Positions 1 through 9,928 are shown, counted from the stretch's first letter. The stretch: DNA of 64,000 nucleotides from Litorihabitans aurantiacus (GCF_030161595.1 NZ_BSUM01000001.1:620001-684000); one strand, 5' to 3'. Translations and numbers: made by a program. Notes: a model not told the origin generated them from the letters alone.

Positions 1-684
1 GTGACGAAGGTTCTCCTTGCTGAAGACGACCCGGCCATCGCCGAGCCCCTGGCCCGCGCGCTGACGCGCGAGGGCTACGAGGTCTCCGTCCACGGGACCG
101 GCCGCGGCGCCATCGACGGCGCCGCCACGGCCGACCTCTTCGTGCTGGACCTCGGTCTGCCCGACATGGACGGTCTCGACGTCGCGCGCTGGATCCGCAG
201 CCAGGGCATGACCACGCCGATCCTCGTCCTCACGGCGCGCGCCGACGAGGTCGACCTCGTCGTCGGCCTCGACGCCGGCGCGGACGACTACGTGACCAAG
301 CCGTTCCGGCTCGCCGAGCTGCTCGCCCGGGTGCGGGCGCTCCTGCGCCGCGCCGGTGTCGAGGGCGAGGAGACGGACGAGCTGCTCGCGCAGAACGTAC
401 GCGTCGACGTCTCGGCCCACCGCGCCTTCCAGGGCGAGCGCGAGCTGCAGCTGACGGCGAAGGAGTTCGACCTGCTGCGCGTGCTCGTGCGCGAGGCCGG
501 CACCGTCGTCTCGCGCGAGTCGCTCATGCGCGAGGTCTGGGCCTCCGACCCCACCGGCTCGACCAAGACCCTCGACATGCACGTGTCGTGGCTGCGCCGC
601 AAGCTCGGTGACGACGCCGGCTCGCCGCGCTACATCGCGACCGTGCGCGGCATGGGCTTCCGCTTCGAGGCGACGACGGCGTAG
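1..684 (+). CDS. OmpR/PhoB-family response regulator
   Basis: Two-component response regulator of 227 aa that would bind DNA after phosphorylation by its partner kinase. The receiver domain (about residues 1-118) has the acidic pair near the N-terminus (AEDD), the likely phospho-acceptor Asp50 in FVLDLGLPDMDG, the conserved T/A switch (LTARA) and the Lys in TKPF. A winged-helix domain follows (about 130-224, ending IATVRGMGFRFE). The GTG start lies exactly at the window edge, but the N-terminus reads as complete. The sensor kinase follows 52 bp downstream, so the two form a pair. The target genes cannot be told from sequence; the adjacent GtrA gene hints at an envelope role. Confidence 0.93.
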   Translation: MTKVLLAEDDPAIAEPLARALTREGYEVSVHGTGRGAIDGAATADLFVLDLGLPDMDGLDVARWIRSQGMTTPILVLTARADEVDLVVGLDAGADDYVTKPFRLAELLARVRALLRRAGVEGEETDELLAQNVRVDVSAHRAFQGERELQLTAKEFDLLRVLVREAGTVVSRESLMREVWASDPTGSTKTLDMHVSWLRRKLGDDAGSPRYIATVRGMGFRFEATTA

Positions 685-736
685 CCGTGGTCCGGCGCAC
701 GCCGCACGCCGCGCGTGCGCCCCGGGGGCCTGAGAC

Positions 737-2058
737 GTGCAGCGCCGCCTGCTCCAGGCCACGATCGCGGCCGTCCTGGTCGCCGTCGTCCTCATCGGCG
801 CGCCCGTGGCGATCCTCAGCGCCATCACGGTCCGCAACTCGATCGAGGAGAACCTCACGGTTCGCGCGCAGGCCATCGCGCGCGCCGTCGAGCGCCGCGC
901 CTCGATCAACGAGCCGATCACGACCGACCAGCTCCTGCCGTGGGTCGAGGAGGGCGACGCCCTCACGCTCAGCATCGAGGTGACTCCCGCGCGCGGATCG
1001 GTGGTCGAGGTCGGCCCGGAGATGCCGGCCCGATCGGTCGTCCGCGTCGTCCCGACGGCGTCGGGCGCCGACGTCCGCGTCGCCATCTCGGGCGACGCGA
1101 TGGCGCTCCGGATGGCCCAGGTCGTCATCTTCGTGGCGCTCGCGGCGATCGTCGCGACGGCGGCCGCGGTCGTCGTCGCCCGCTACCAGGCCAGGCGCCT
1201 CGCCGCCCCCTCATCTACCTCGCCGCGAGCGCGGAGCAGCTCGGGTCCGGCCAGGTCCGGCCGCGCACCGAGGAGTCGGGCATCGAGGAGATCGACCTCG
1301 TCGCCGCCGAGCTGGGCCGCACCTCGGACCGGCTCGCCGCGCGTCTGGCGGCCGAGCGCCAGTTCAGCGCCGACGCCTCCCACCAGCTGCGCACGCCGCT
1401 GACCGCGCTGTCGATGCGGCTCGAGGAGATCGAGCTCATGGCGGGCGAGGAGGAGGTCCGCACCGAGGCGAAGGTGGCGCTGGAGCAGGTCGAGCGGCTG
1501 GTCGGCGTCGTCGACGACCTGCTGAAGAGCTCGCGCAAGTCGGCCGGCGGGACGACCGAGGTGGTCCTGCTGCGCGACGTCTTCGCCCAGCAGGAGAAGG
1601 AGTGGGGTCCGACCTACGCCAAGGCGGGCCGGGCGCTCGTGTTCGAGGCGGCGGGCACGACGTCGGTGCTCGCCACCCCCGGTGCGCTCGCCCAGGTCCT
1701 CGCGACCCTCCTGGAGAACTCGCTGAAGTACGGCGACGGCACCACGCGTGTCGCCGCGCGGCCCGCGTCCGCCCGGCAGTCGGTGGTGCTCGAGGTCGCC
1801 GACGAGGGCGACGGCGTGCCCGCGGACCTGGCGCCGCGCATCTTCGAGCGGTCGGTCTCGGGCGGGTCGAGCACGGGTCTGGGGCTCGCGCTCGCGCGCG
1901 ACCTGGTGGCCTCCGACGGCGGGAAGCTCGAGCTCGCGAAGGCCGTGCCGGCGACGTTCCAGATCTTCCTCAGCGCCGTTCCCACGCAGCTCGACCCCGA
2001 CCGCGTGCTGCCGCCGGGGGCGCTCGTGGCGGTCGGTCGCCGCCGCCGTCGCCCGTGA
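737..2058 (+). CDS. Sensor histidine kinase, reading frame broken by a 1-nt loss
   Basis: Membrane sensor kinase, probable partner of the upstream regulator. It has an N-terminal membrane segment (about residues 7-29), a short extracytoplasmic region, a second membrane segment ending near VVVARYQARRLAAP, the dimerization H-box (SADASHQLRTPLTALSM), the N-box (LLENSLKYGDG) and ATP-lid motifs (VADEGDGVP, STGLGLALA). The first part (737 to about 1205) and the remainder are in different frames. Adding one C to the five-C run at 1206-1210 restores RLAAPLIYLAASAEQ and one uninterrupted protein. The start is GTG at 737. The gene ends in a GTGA overlap with the GtrA gene, suggesting one transcript. 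The break is probably a sequence error. Confidence 0.85.
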
Positions 2059-2609
2059 CCGGAACCGTCCCCGCGCCCGGCTCCGACACCGCGCCCGAGG
2101 GCTCGCGCGGTGCGCGCCCGCTCGTGCAGCTGATCCGGTTCGCCGTGGTCGGTGGCATCGGCGTCGTCGTGAACATGGCGGTCGCGATCGCGATGAACCG
2201 CCTCAACGGGGGGACGCGGAACGCGCAGGAGGTGCTGCTCGCGATCCCGGGGACGGACCTGGCGGTGCGCTTCACGGCGGCCGTCTGGATCGTGGGGTTC
2301 GCCGTCTCGGTCGTCGTGAACTACCAGCTCAACAGGTCCTGGACGTTCCGGGGCGTCTCGCCGGAGTCGTGGTGGTCGGGCCTGTGGCGGTTCGTGTGCG
2401 TGGGCGCTGCCGCCGCCGTCGTCGGCCTCGCGCTGAAGATCGCCCTGACCAACCCGACCTCGCCCGTCCACCTGTCGCAGGCGTGGTTCACCGAGGACGT
2501 GGGCCTGCGCTCGCGCGAGTACTGGGCGCAGCTGATCGCGATCGCGCTGACGGTGCCTCTCAACTTCCTGGTGAACCGCGCGTGGACCTTCCGGCGGCGC
2601 CGATCCTGA
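2055..2609 (+). CDS. GtrA-family membrane protein
   Basis: Protein of 184 aa with four hydrophobic segments and the GtrA signature: an N-terminal LIRFAVVGGIGVVVNMAVA segment and the motif NYQLNRSWTFRG, echoed at the C-terminus by FLVNRAWTFRR. GtrA proteins are thought to move polyprenyl-phosphate-linked sugars across the membrane for glycosylation of wall polymers. The start is the GTG that overlaps the kinase stop as GTGA, so it is probably co-transcribed with the two-component pair. No dedicated glycosyltransferase is adjacent. The candidate polyprenyl-phosphate glycosyltransferase in the window is at 23805-24806. Confidence 0.85.
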   Translation: MTGTVPAPGSDTAPEGSRGARPLVQLIRFAVVGGIGVVVNMAVAIAMNRLNGGTRNAQEVLLAIPGTDLAVRFTAAVWIVGFAVSVVVNYQLNRSWTFRGVSPESWWSGLWRFVCVGAAAAVVGLALKIALTNPTSPVHLSQAWFTEDVGLRSREYWAQLIAIALTVPLNFLVNRAWTFRRRRS

Positions 2610-2636
2610 CGGCTGCGGGCTGCCGACGCGGCGCCG

Positions 2637-3170
2637 TCAGAGCGAGGCGCGCAGCTTCTCGCCCTTGGCGCGCGCCACGTCGGCGAGCTCGGTCTGGAAC
2701 GCGAGCATCGCCGTCCGCAGCCGGAGCGACTCGGCGTCCGTGCCGGCGCCCAGGATGCGCGCCGCGAGCAGACCGGCGTTGCGCGCCCCACCGATGGACA
2801 CGGTCGCGACCGGGACGCCCGCGGGCATCTGCACGATCGAGAGCAGCGAGTCCATGCCGTCGAGGTGCCCCAGCGGCACCGGGACGCCGATGACGGGCAG
2901 CGGAGTGACCGCGGCGAGCATGCCGGGAAGGTGCGCCGCGCCGCCGGCACCGGCGACGATGACGCGCAGCCCGCGGTCGGCGGCCGTGCGGCCGTAGTCG
3001 ATCATCTCGGTCGGCATCCGGTGGGCCGAGACGACGTCGACCTCGACGGCGACACCGAGCTCCTGCAGCGCGGTGGCCGCGGCCTCCATCGTGGGCCAGT
3101 CGGAGTCCGAGCCCATGACGATGCCGACGACGGGTGCGCCGGTCGGTGCGGGTGCGGTCGCGTCGGTCAT
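2637..3170 (-). CDS. purE: N5-carboxyaminoimidazole ribonucleotide mutase (PurE)
   Basis: Purine biosynthesis enzyme of 177 aa that converts N5-CAIR, made by PurK, to 4-carboxy-AIR. Family motifs are clear: [13 protein letters not shown] near residue 17, SAHRMP with the conserved His, [12 protein letters not shown] and the glycine-rich [12 protein letters not shown]. Length is normal for class I PurE, with a short Ala/Pro-rich N-terminal extension. The start ATG overlaps the purK stop as ATGA, the expected purK-purE operon order. Its 3' end converges on the GtrA gene at 2609 with a 27-bp gap. Confidence 0.95.
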   Translation of the reverse strand: MTDATAPAPTGAPVVGIVMGSDSDWPTMEAAATALQELGVAVEVDVVSAHRMPTEMIDYGRTAADRGLRVIVAGAGGAAHLPGMLAAVTPLPVIGVPVPLGHLDGMDSLLSIVQMPAGVPVATVSIGGARNAGLLAARILGAGTDAESLRLRTAMLAFQTELADVARAKGEKLRASL

Positions 3171-4295
3171 CGGAGCTCCCCGTTCAGGTGGGCGATCGCG
3201 CGGGCGGCGTCGCGGCGGCAGGTCTCGAGATCGTCCCCGACGACGGTGACGTGGCCGAGCTTGCGCCCCGGCCGCACCTCCTTGCCGTAGAGGTGGACCT
3301 TCACGTGCGGCAGCTCGGCCATCAGCGCGGGGTAGGCGTCGGTCGGGTCGTCCAGGCCGCTGCCCAGGAGGTTGGCCATGACGGCGTGCGGGGCGCGCTG
3401 CGCCGTGTCCCCGAGCGGGAGGTCGAGCACGGCGCGCAGGTGCTGCTCGAACTGCGAGGTCGTGTGAGCGTCGATCGTCACGTGGCCCGAGTTGTGCGGG
3501 CGCATCGCGAGCTCGTTGACGACGAGCTCGCCGTCGACGTCGAACATCTCCACGGCCAGCACGCCCGTGACGCCCAGGCCCTCGGCCACGAGGCGGCCGA
3601 CGCCCTCGGCCTGGCGCGCCGCCGTCGGGCTCAGGTCGGGTGCGGGGAGAGGACCTCGGCGCACACGCCGCCGCGCTGGATCGTCTGCAGCACCGGCCAG
3701 GTGCGGACCTCGCCGCTCGGGGTGCGCGACACGAGGACGGCGAGCTCGCGCGTGAAGGGGACCTTCTCCTCGCACAGCACGGGCCAGGACCAGTCGAGGT
3801 CCCAGGCCTGCGCCTCGGCCCGCTCCAGCACGCGCACGCCCTTGCCGTCGTAGCCGCCGCGCGGAGTCTTGACCACGACCGGCCAGCCGACGTCGTCGCC
3901 GAACGCCAGGACGTCCTCGACCCCGGCCGCCTCGCGCCAGCGCGGGCACGGGACGCCGAGGTCCTCGAGCCGGCGGCGCATCACGACCTTGTCCTGCGCG
4001 TGCACCAGGGCGTCCGGGCCCGGTTCGACGGCGTGGCCCGCCGCCCGCAGGTCGGTCAGCACCGCGTTCGGCACGTGCTCGTGCTCGAACGTGAGGACGT
4101 CGGCGCTCTCGGCCAGTGCCCGCAGCGCCTGCGGGTCGTCGGCGCGGCCGACGACCGCATCGGGCACGACCTGCGCCGTCGAGGAGGTCGCTGACTCCAC
4201 GAGCGCCGTGACGTGGACCTGAAGACCGACGGCCGCCTGGGCCATCATGCGGGCGAGCTGGCCGCCGCCGACGACGGCGACACGGGGGAGGTCAT
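3167..4295 (-). CDS. purK: 5-(carboxyamino)imidazole ribonucleotide synthase (PurK), frame broken twice
   Basis: ATP-grasp enzyme that carboxylates AIR with bicarbonate and ATP, feeding PurE. Recognised by [13 protein letters not shown] at the N-terminus, TFEHEHVP, the ATP-grasp stretch [15 protein letters not shown], the metal/ATP site [14 protein letters not shown] and the C-terminal [16 protein letters not shown]. Two 1-nt losses are inferred. One is in the five-G run at 4284-4288 just after ATG 4295, where one more base gives [13 protein letters not shown]. The other is at the four-G run at 3644-3647, where one more base gives [15 protein letters not shown]. With both restored the protein is about 376 aa, normal for PurK. 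It overlaps purE by ATGA. Confidence 0.87.
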
Positions 4296-4421
4296 GGTGC
4301 TCGAGCCTACCGAGCGGCGCGGGAGGTCCGTGTCGTCGTCCACCGTCGAGCCGCCGTCGAGCGCCGGGGGCCGAGGTGACCGTAGGCTCGCACCGTCCGC
4401 CCCTGCCACCGGGAGAACCGC

Positions 4422-5618
4422 GTGTACCGACTCACCCCTGCGCTGCGCCACTACGACTGGGGCTCGCCGACCGCGATCCCCGAGCTGATCGGGCGCGAGG
4501 CCGACGGTCGGGCCGTGGCGGAGGCGTGGTTCGGGGCGCACCCGCAGGGCTCCAGCCTCGTGGAGCACCGCGACTTCCCGACGCTCACGCTGGCACAGGT
4601 CGTGGCGACCGATCCGGCGGGTCTCCTGGGCCGCGACGTCGTGGAGCGCTTCGGACCCGAGCTGCCGTTCCTGCTGAAGCTCGTGGCCCCGGTCTCGCCG
4701 CTGTCGCTCCAGGTGCACCCCTCGCTCGAGCAGGCGGCGCTGGGGTGGGTCCGGGAGGAGCGTGCCGGCGTGGCGGCCGGCGCCGACAACCGCACCTACC
4801 GCGACACGAACCACAAGCCCGAGATGCTCTACGCGCTGGAGACGTTCGAGGCGCTCAGCGGGTTCCGCACCCCGCGGCGGGCGGTGGAGATCCTCACCGG
4901 GCTGAAGGCCCCGCTCATCGAGAAGACGATCGAGCGCCTGCGCTACGGGCACTCGGCGCAGGCGGTGCGCTCGGCGTTCGAGTACGTGCTGCTCGGGGCG
5001 CGCGACCGCGACGCGGACGTGGCCGCCGTCGTCGCCCAGATCGAGGAGCGGCTCGCGAGCCGCACCAGCCCGTCGCTGCACGCCGACGAGATCGCGCTGC
5101 GGATCGCGCGGGAGCACCCCGGGGACCGCGGGGTGCTGGCGTCGCTGCTGCTGAACCCCGTCACGCTGCGCCCGGGCGAGGCGATGTTCGTCCCTGCCGG
5201 CGCCGTGCACGCCTACGTCTCCGGCGTCGGGGTGGAGGTGATGGCGAGCTCGGACAACGTGGTGCGCGCCGGCATCACCCGCAAGCACGTCGACGCCCGG
5301 GCGCTGCTCGACATCGTCGACGTGCGTCCGGCGCCGCCGATCCGGCTGGCGCCCGAGCACGCGCGCACCGGCGTCGAGGTCTTCTACGCGCCCGTGGAGG
5401 ACTTCGAGCTCGCCGTCATCACGGTGGCGGACGCCGACGAGCCGGTGGCGATCGACGGCGGCGGCCCGAGGATCCTGCTCGCGATCGAGGGCGAGCTCGA
5501 GCTGTGCCACGGGGACCGGGTGGAGCCGCTCGTGCGCGGCGCCGCGGTCTTTCTCTCCGACGGCGAGGACCCGGTCGTGCGCGGGCACGGTCGGCTGGTG
5601 CGCGCCGGCGTGCCGTGA
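4422..5618 (+). CDS. manA: Mannose-6-phosphate isomerase, class I (ManA)
   Basis: Cytosolic zinc enzyme of 398 aa that interconverts fructose-6-P and mannose-6-P, supplying GDP-mannose for mannosylated lipids and polymers. The cupin metal ligands are visible: SLQVHPS near residue 96, RDTNHKPEMLYAL, and FVPAGAVHAYVSG followed by EVMASSDNVVRAGIT with the catalytic Arg region. It begins at GTG 4422 (VYRLTPALRHYDWGS), divergent from purK with a 126-bp shared upstream region. Neither a phosphomannomutase nor a GDP-mannose synthesis gene lies in this window. Confidence 0.93.
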   Translation: MYRLTPALRHYDWGSPTAIPELIGREADGRAVAEAWFGAHPQGSSLVEHRDFPTLTLAQVVATDPAGLLGRDVVERFGPELPFLLKLVAPVSPLSLQVHPSLEQAALGWVREERAGVAAGADNRTYRDTNHKPEMLYALETFEALSGFRTPRRAVEILTGLKAPLIEKTIERLRYGHSAQAVRSAFEYVLLGARDRDADVAAVVAQIEERLASRTSPSLHADEIALRIAREHPGDRGVLASLLLNPVTLRPGEAMFVPAGAVHAYVSGVGVEVMASSDNVVRAGITRKHVDARALLDIVDVRPAPPIRLAPEHARTGVEVFYAPVEDFELAVITVADADEPVAIDGGGPRILLAIEGELELCHGDRVEPLVRGAAVFLSDGEDPVVRGHGRLVRAGVP

Positions 5619-5631
5619 CGCCGGCGGGGCG

Positions 5632-6048
5632 CTAGCGCAGCAGGCCCAGCCGTCCGGCCTCGATGGCCGGGCAGCGGTCCATCACGACGTCGAGGCCCGC
5701 CTGCGCGGCTCGGGCCGCCGCTGCGTGGTCGATCACGCCGAGCTGCAGCCACACGGCGCGGGCGCCGGAGGCGATCGCGTCGTCGACCACCGCGCCCGCG
5801 CGCGTCGCGTTCACGAAGACGTCGACGACGTCGAGCGGGCCGCCCTGGGCGGCCTCGGCCACCGTGGTGACGCCCGCGGCGCCGTGGACGGTCTCGGCCG
5901 CGGGGTGCACCGGGACGATGGTCATCCCCAGGCCCTGGATCGTGCGGGCGACGCCGTGCGCGGCGCGGGCGCGATTCGTCGACAGGCCGACGACGGCCCA
6001 CCGACCGGGGGTCGTCAGGAGGCGGCTGATGACGGCGTCGTCGTTCAC
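5632..6048 (-). CDS. CoA-binding domain protein (YccU-like)
   Basis: Single-domain Rossmann protein of 138 aa of the CoA-binding family. It shows RWAVVGLSTNRARAAHGVAR at the nucleotide-binding loop, VDVFVNATRAG and AVWLQLGVIDHAAA, and ends with DVVMDRCPAIEAGRLGL, the usual conserved Cys-Pro end of YccU-like proteins. The cellular role is not established for the family; it may be redox or CoA related. GTG at 6048 overlaps the stop of the upstream LCP gene as GTGA, so the two are probably on one transcript. It converges with manA 13 bp away. Confidence 0.85.
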   Translation of the reverse strand: MNDDAVISRLLTTPGRWAVVGLSTNRARAAHGVARTIQGLGMTIVPVHPAAETVHGAAGVTTVAEAAQGGPLDVVDVFVNATRAGAVVDDAIASGARAVWLQLGVIDHAAAARAAQAGLDVVMDRCPAIEAGRLGLLR

Positions 6049-7433
6049 CCCTGAGCCCCCGCCTCCTGCTCGGCCTGCGTCGGGAGCGTGCCGTCAGTGA
6101 CCTGCTGCCAGAACAGCGCACCGGCCGCCTCGTCCAGGAGCACGGTGGAGCCCAGGTTGCCGGGGCGGTGGTCCGGATCGGCGATCGGCGGGGTTCCGCG
6201 GAAGCCGTCCGGGCCGGTCGCGCTGCGGAACGTCAGGGCCATGCGACCCAGGCCGACGACGCCGGTGCCCGGGTCCGTCGTGAGGGCGTCGGTGCCGGCG
6301 GTGATCAGCGGCACCTGCTCCCACGGCAGGAGCAGCGAGGGGCCGCGCAGCTGTGACGTGACGGCCTGGATGACCTGCTGCTGCCGCTGACCGCGCCCGA
6401 TGTCGCCGGTCGGGTCGGAGTAGCGCATGCGGGCGAAGGCGAGCGCCTGGGCCCCGTCGACGTCGTGGCAGCCGGCGGTCCAGACCATGCCGGACAGCTC
6501 GTCGTCGACGTCGGAGTCCCAGCACAGGTTGACGCCGCCGACGGCGTCAACGATCGACTCGACGCCGCCCATGCCGATCTCGACGTAGTGGTCCACCTTC
6601 AGTCCCGAGAGTCCCTCGACGGTCTGCACGAGCAGGGGTGCGCCACCGAAGGAGTAGGCCGCGTTCAGCTTGTTCTGGCCGTGGCCGGGGATCTCCACGA
6701 GGGTGTCGCGCGGGAGCGACACGAGGGAGGCGGTGCCGTCACCCGGGGCGGTCAGGAGCATGATCGTGTCGGTCCGGGACCCCTGGGTGGTGTCGCCCTC
6801 GAGCGCACCGTCGCTGCGCGAGTCCGAGCCCGCCAGCAGGTAGGTCCGGCCGGGGGTGCCCGCGGCGTCCGAGAGCGCCTCGGTGTGCTGCACGCGGCCG
6901 TCCGCCCAGACCACGAGGCCGATGGGCCACACGAGCAGGAGCACCAGCGCGACCGCCACGAGGACGAGGCGGCGACGGCGGAACGTGGCGCGGGAGGGGC
7001 GCCGCGGTCCGCCGCCCGCGGGGGTGCGGGGGCCGTCGTCGGTCGGCGGGTGCGTGGAGCCCCCGTTCCCGCGCCCGGCGGGAGAGGCGGAGAGGCCCGC
7101 CGCACCGGCGAGCGGCATCGCGCGCGTGGCGCCGACCTCGCCGGACGTGCGGGAACCGGGGCGGACCTCGAGCGGCTGGGCCTGCGGACCGCGCGCGGCC
7201 GCGGCGCCGGGGGTGGTGCGAGGTGCCGCGGGGCGGGTCGACCGGCCCGGCGACGGTCGCGCGGGGGCGGTGGCGCCGGCGCGGCCCGGGGTCTGGCCCG
7301 TGGAGCGCGGCAGCGGTCGGCGCTGCGGACCCGGCGACGGCGGGGCCGCGGGTTGGGAGGGCGCCGGACGGCGGTCCGGGATGCGGCGCCCGCTGCCCGG
7401 CTCGAACGACGGGGGAGTCTCGTCGTCGGTCAT
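6045..7433 (-). CDS. LytR-CpsA-Psr (LCP) family glycopolymer transferase
   Basis: Membrane-anchored enzyme of 462 aa that would transfer lipid-linked wall polymers onto peptidoglycan outside the membrane. It has a long cytoplasmic Pro/Arg-rich N-terminus (about 1-150), one membrane helix (about 153-175) and the LCP domain: YLLAGSDSRSDG, RTDTIMLL, LVSLPRDTLVEIPG, KLNAAYSFGG, and LAFARMRYSDPTGDIGRGQR carrying the conserved Arg residues. Start ATG 7433 is preferred over an upstream in-frame codon because GAGGAGAC sits just before it. Neighbouring glycosyltransferases suggest the substrate may be the polymer made by the 9-17 kb block. Confidence 0.92.
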   Translation of the reverse strand: MTDDETPPSFEPGSGRRIPDRRPAPSQPAAPPSPGPQRRPLPRSTGQTPGRAGATAPARPSPGRSTRPAAPRTTPGAAAARGPQAQPLEVRPGSRTSGEVGATRAMPLAGAAGLSASPAGRGNGGSTHPPTDDGPRTPAGGGPRRPSRATFRRRRLVLVAVALVLLLVWPIGLVVWADGRVQHTEALSDAAGTPGRTYLLAGSDSRSDGALEGDTTQGSRTDTIMLLTAPGDGTASLVSLPRDTLVEIPGHGQNKLNAAYSFGGAPLLVQTVEGLSGLKVDHYVEIGMGGVESIVDAVGGVNLCWDSDVDDELSGMVWTAGCHDVDGAQALAFARMRYSDPTGDIGRGQRQQQVIQAVTSQLRGPSLLLPWEQVPLITAGTDALTTDPGTGVVGLGRMALTFRSATGPDGFRGTPPIADPDHRPGNLGSTVLLDEAAGALFWQQVTDGTLPTQAEQEAGAQG

Positions 7434-7543
7434 CGGGTCTCCTCGGGTGGTCGCGGACACGGTCGTGCCTGCGGGTCGTGAGCTGCAGTCAGGTTAGGGG
7501 CGGGCTCGAGCGCCCGTGGCCGCGCCGCGCCGTCGGGCGGTGG

Positions 7544-8833
7544 TCAGCAGATCGTCTCGTCGGTCCCGCGCACGACCGTCCACGGGTCCTGCGTCGGAGT
7601 CTCGGTGGGCTCGGGGTCGGGCGTCTCCTCGACCGGCGGCTGCGCACCGGGGTCGCCCTCGCCCTCGACCGGCGTCTCCGGCGCACCGGGGTCGGCGACA
7701 ACGGGCGGCTCGGGCTCGGGTTCGGGGGTCACGATCGGCTCGTCGTTGCGCAGGCGCTCCCACAGCTGCTCGCTCAGCCCGTTCTCGACCACGCGGGCCC
7801 CGGCGTAGTCGAACGGCATCGTGACGAAGGTGACGCCGCCGGCGCCGACCGAACCGAGCGACGTCGCGAGGCCGGCGAGGTTCATCAGGTTCGCGAGGCC
7901 GGAGCTGACCGACAGGGAGTCGGTGACCGCGTCGAGGAAGTCCAGCAGCGGCTTGATGTCTGTCACGACGTTCTTCGACAGCACCTGGCGCACGACCGCG
8001 GCCAGGAGCTCCTGCTGACGGTCGATGCGCTGGATGTCGCTGCCGTCGCTCCCCGCGATCTTGCGGGCGCGGGCGAGGCCCAGGGCCTGCTGCCCGTCCA
8101 GCGTCTGCTGGCCGGCCGCGAGGTCGAGGTCCGAGCGCGGGTCGACGATCGGCTCGGGGATGCACATCGGCACACCGCCGATGGTGTCGACCATGCGCTG
8201 GAAACCGGCGAAGTCGACGACGGCATACTCGTCCACCGTGAGGCCCGTCAGGCCCTCGACCGTCAGGGCCGTGCAATAGGCGCCCAGGTGGACGTCGCCC
8301 TGGGCGGCACCCGTGCTGAACGCCGAGTTGAACATGGCGCTGGACTGGCGGCCGGAGGTGCGTTCGAGGTTGTCCTGGTCCAGCGGGCAGGCGGGGATCG
8401 CGGTCAGGAGGTCACGAGGGATCGACACGGCCTCGACGCGGCTGCGGTCGGCGGCCACGTGGACCAGCAGGGTGGTGTCGGAGCGCGCCCCGCCCTCCTC
8501 GCCGCCGCCGATCGCGAGGTTCTCGCCGTCGCGCGAGTCCGAGCCGATGAGGACGATGTTGATGGCCTGGCCGGCGCGCGGGTCGGTGGGCGGTGCCTCC
8601 GTCGTCGGACCGTCCTCGGGGTCGGGCTGGACCGGTGCCTCGGTGCGCATCGCCTCGAGGTCGAGGCCGCCGCCGACGTTGGAGGCGAAGTTGGTGTACA
8701 CCGCGAACGCGCCACCGCCCACGAAGGTGAGGGCGCCGACGAGGACGGTCGCCACGAGCCGCAGCGCGCCGTGGCGGCGGATGCGTCGGGAGTGACGGGG
8801 GACCCGCGCGGCGGGGCGGCGTGACGATGACAT
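7544..8833 (-). CDS. LytR-CpsA-Psr (LCP) family glycopolymer transferase, second copy
   Basis: Second LCP enzyme, 429 aa. It has a short basic N-terminus, one membrane helix (about residues 25-47), an acidic linker, then the LCP domain with INIVLIGSDSRDGE, RSDTTLLVHV, EAVSIPRDLLTAIP and ALGLARARKIAGSDGSDIQR. The C-terminal tail (about 385-429) is rich in Pro, Glu and Thr and ends in Cys. Start is ATG at 8833. It precedes the other LCP gene on the same strand by 110 bp. Two LCP copies beside a glycosyltransferase cluster is a common arrangement in actinobacterial wall-polymer loci. Confidence 0.92.
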   Translation of the reverse strand: MSSSRRPAARVPRHSRRIRRHGALRLVATVLVGALTFVGGGAFAVYTNFASNVGGGLDLEAMRTEAPVQPDPEDGPTTEAPPTDPRAGQAINIVLIGSDSRDGENLAIGGGEEGGARSDTTLLVHVAADRSRVEAVSIPRDLLTAIPACPLDQDNLERTSGRQSSAMFNSAFSTGAAQGDVHLGAYCTALTVEGLTGLTVDEYAVVDFAGFQRMVDTIGGVPMCIPEPIVDPRSDLDLAAGQQTLDGQQALGLARARKIAGSDGSDIQRIDRQQELLAAVVRQVLSKNVVTDIKPLLDFLDAVTDSLSVSSGLANLMNLAGLATSLGSVGAGGVTFVTMPFDYAGARVVENGLSEQLWERLRNDEPIVTPEPEPEPPVVADPGAPETPVEGEGDPGAQPPVEETPDPEPTETPTQDPWTVVRGTDETIC

Positions 8834-8965
8834 CGCGTCCGATCGTAGGGGGCCGCGCGGCCGCGCGGTCGGGGGCGGGGCGCGGTTCCTGTGAAGAGTT
8901 GGTGCACGCCGCCGGCCGCCGGGCGTCGCGAGGACGGGCGTGCGTTCGCCGGTACGGTGAGGGGC

Positions 8966-9928
8966 GTGAGTGACAGGACCGATCCGGGGGCGCAGGTGTG
9001 CGCCGTCGTCGTCGCCTGGAACCGCCGCGACCTCCTGGTGGAGGTGCTCGACGCGTTGCGTGGGCAGACGCTGCGCCCGACCCGCGTGGTCGTGGTCGAC
9101 AACGCCTCCGACGACGACTCCGCGCAGGTCGCCGCGTCCTACCCCGAGGTCGACCTCGTGCGGCTGACGCGCAACACGGGCGGGGCCGGCGGGTTCGCCG
9201 CCGGGCTGGCGCACGCGCTGGCGGGAGCGTCGGGGGAGTCGGACTGGGTCTGGCTCATGGACGACGACACGGTGCCGACCGCGACCGCGCTCGCGGAGCT
9301 CGTCCGGGTCGCACAGGCCGCGGGCGCCGACGTCGCCGGATCCCGCGTCATCTGGACCGACGGTCGTGAGCACCCCATGAACACCCCGCGCGAGAACCCG
9401 TTCGCGACGGCGGAGCGGCGCCGGGCCGCGCGTGCCGCCGGCGGTCTCGACGTGCGCAGCACCTCGTTCGTCTCGATGCTGGCGCGCACCGCCGTCGTGC
9501 GCCGCCACGGGCTGCCGGTGGCCGACTACTTCATCTGGAACGACGACTTCGAGTACTCGACCCGGCTCATCCGCGGCGGGACGGGCGTGCACGTGCCGAG
9601 CAGCGTCGTCGTGCACAAGACGAAGGCCCTGGGCGCGACCGACGTCGACCCCGGGGCGCGGTTCTTCCACGAGGTGCGCAACAAGGTGTGGCTCTTCACG
9701 CGCTCGCGCTCGCTGGCGCCCCGCGAGAAGCTCGTCTACGGCGCCTCGACGTTGCGGCGCTGGGTCCGGACCGTGGCGCGCTCCGGCAGCCGGGGGCTCC
9801 TGGTGCGGTGCCTCCTGCGCGGCCTGCGCGACGGCGTGCTGACGAGGCCGCGGCGCACCGCCGTCGTGCTCGAGGACCTGGGGGAGACGACGGCGCTGGT
9901 GGCCCGGGCGGAGGCGGCGCGTGGCTGA
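8966..9928 (+). CDS. GT2 glycosyltransferase, GlfT1-like (candidate initiating galactofuranosyltransferase)
   Basis: GT-A fold glycosyltransferase of 320 aa. Motifs include AVVVAWNRRDLLVEVLDALR, VVDNASDDDS, NTGGAGGFAAG, the metal-binding WVWLMDDDTVP and the acceptor-region YFIWNDDFEYSTR. The NTGGAGGFA and IWNDDFEYS pair resembles GlfT1 (Rv3782), which adds the first galactofuranose units in mycobacterial galactan. With glf, a GlfT2-like gene and the exporter nearby, an initiating Galf or rhamnosyl transferase is a reasonable inference. Start GTG 8966 (VSDRTDPG) is divergent from the LCP gene. The next gene overlaps by 8 bp. Confidence 0.85.
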   Translation: MSDRTDPGAQVCAVVVAWNRRDLLVEVLDALRGQTLRPTRVVVVDNASDDDSAQVAASYPEVDLVRLTRNTGGAGGFAAGLAHALAGASGESDWVWLMDDDTVPTATALAELVRVAQAAGADVAGSRVIWTDGREHPMNTPRENPFATAERRRAARAAGGLDVRSTSFVSMLARTAVVRRHGLPVADYFIWNDDFEYSTRLIRGGTGVHVPSSVVVHKTKALGATDVDPGARFFHEVRNKVWLFTRSRSLAPREKLVYGASTLRRWVRTVARSGSRGLLVRCLLRGLRDGVLTRPRRTAVVLEDLGETTALVARAEAARG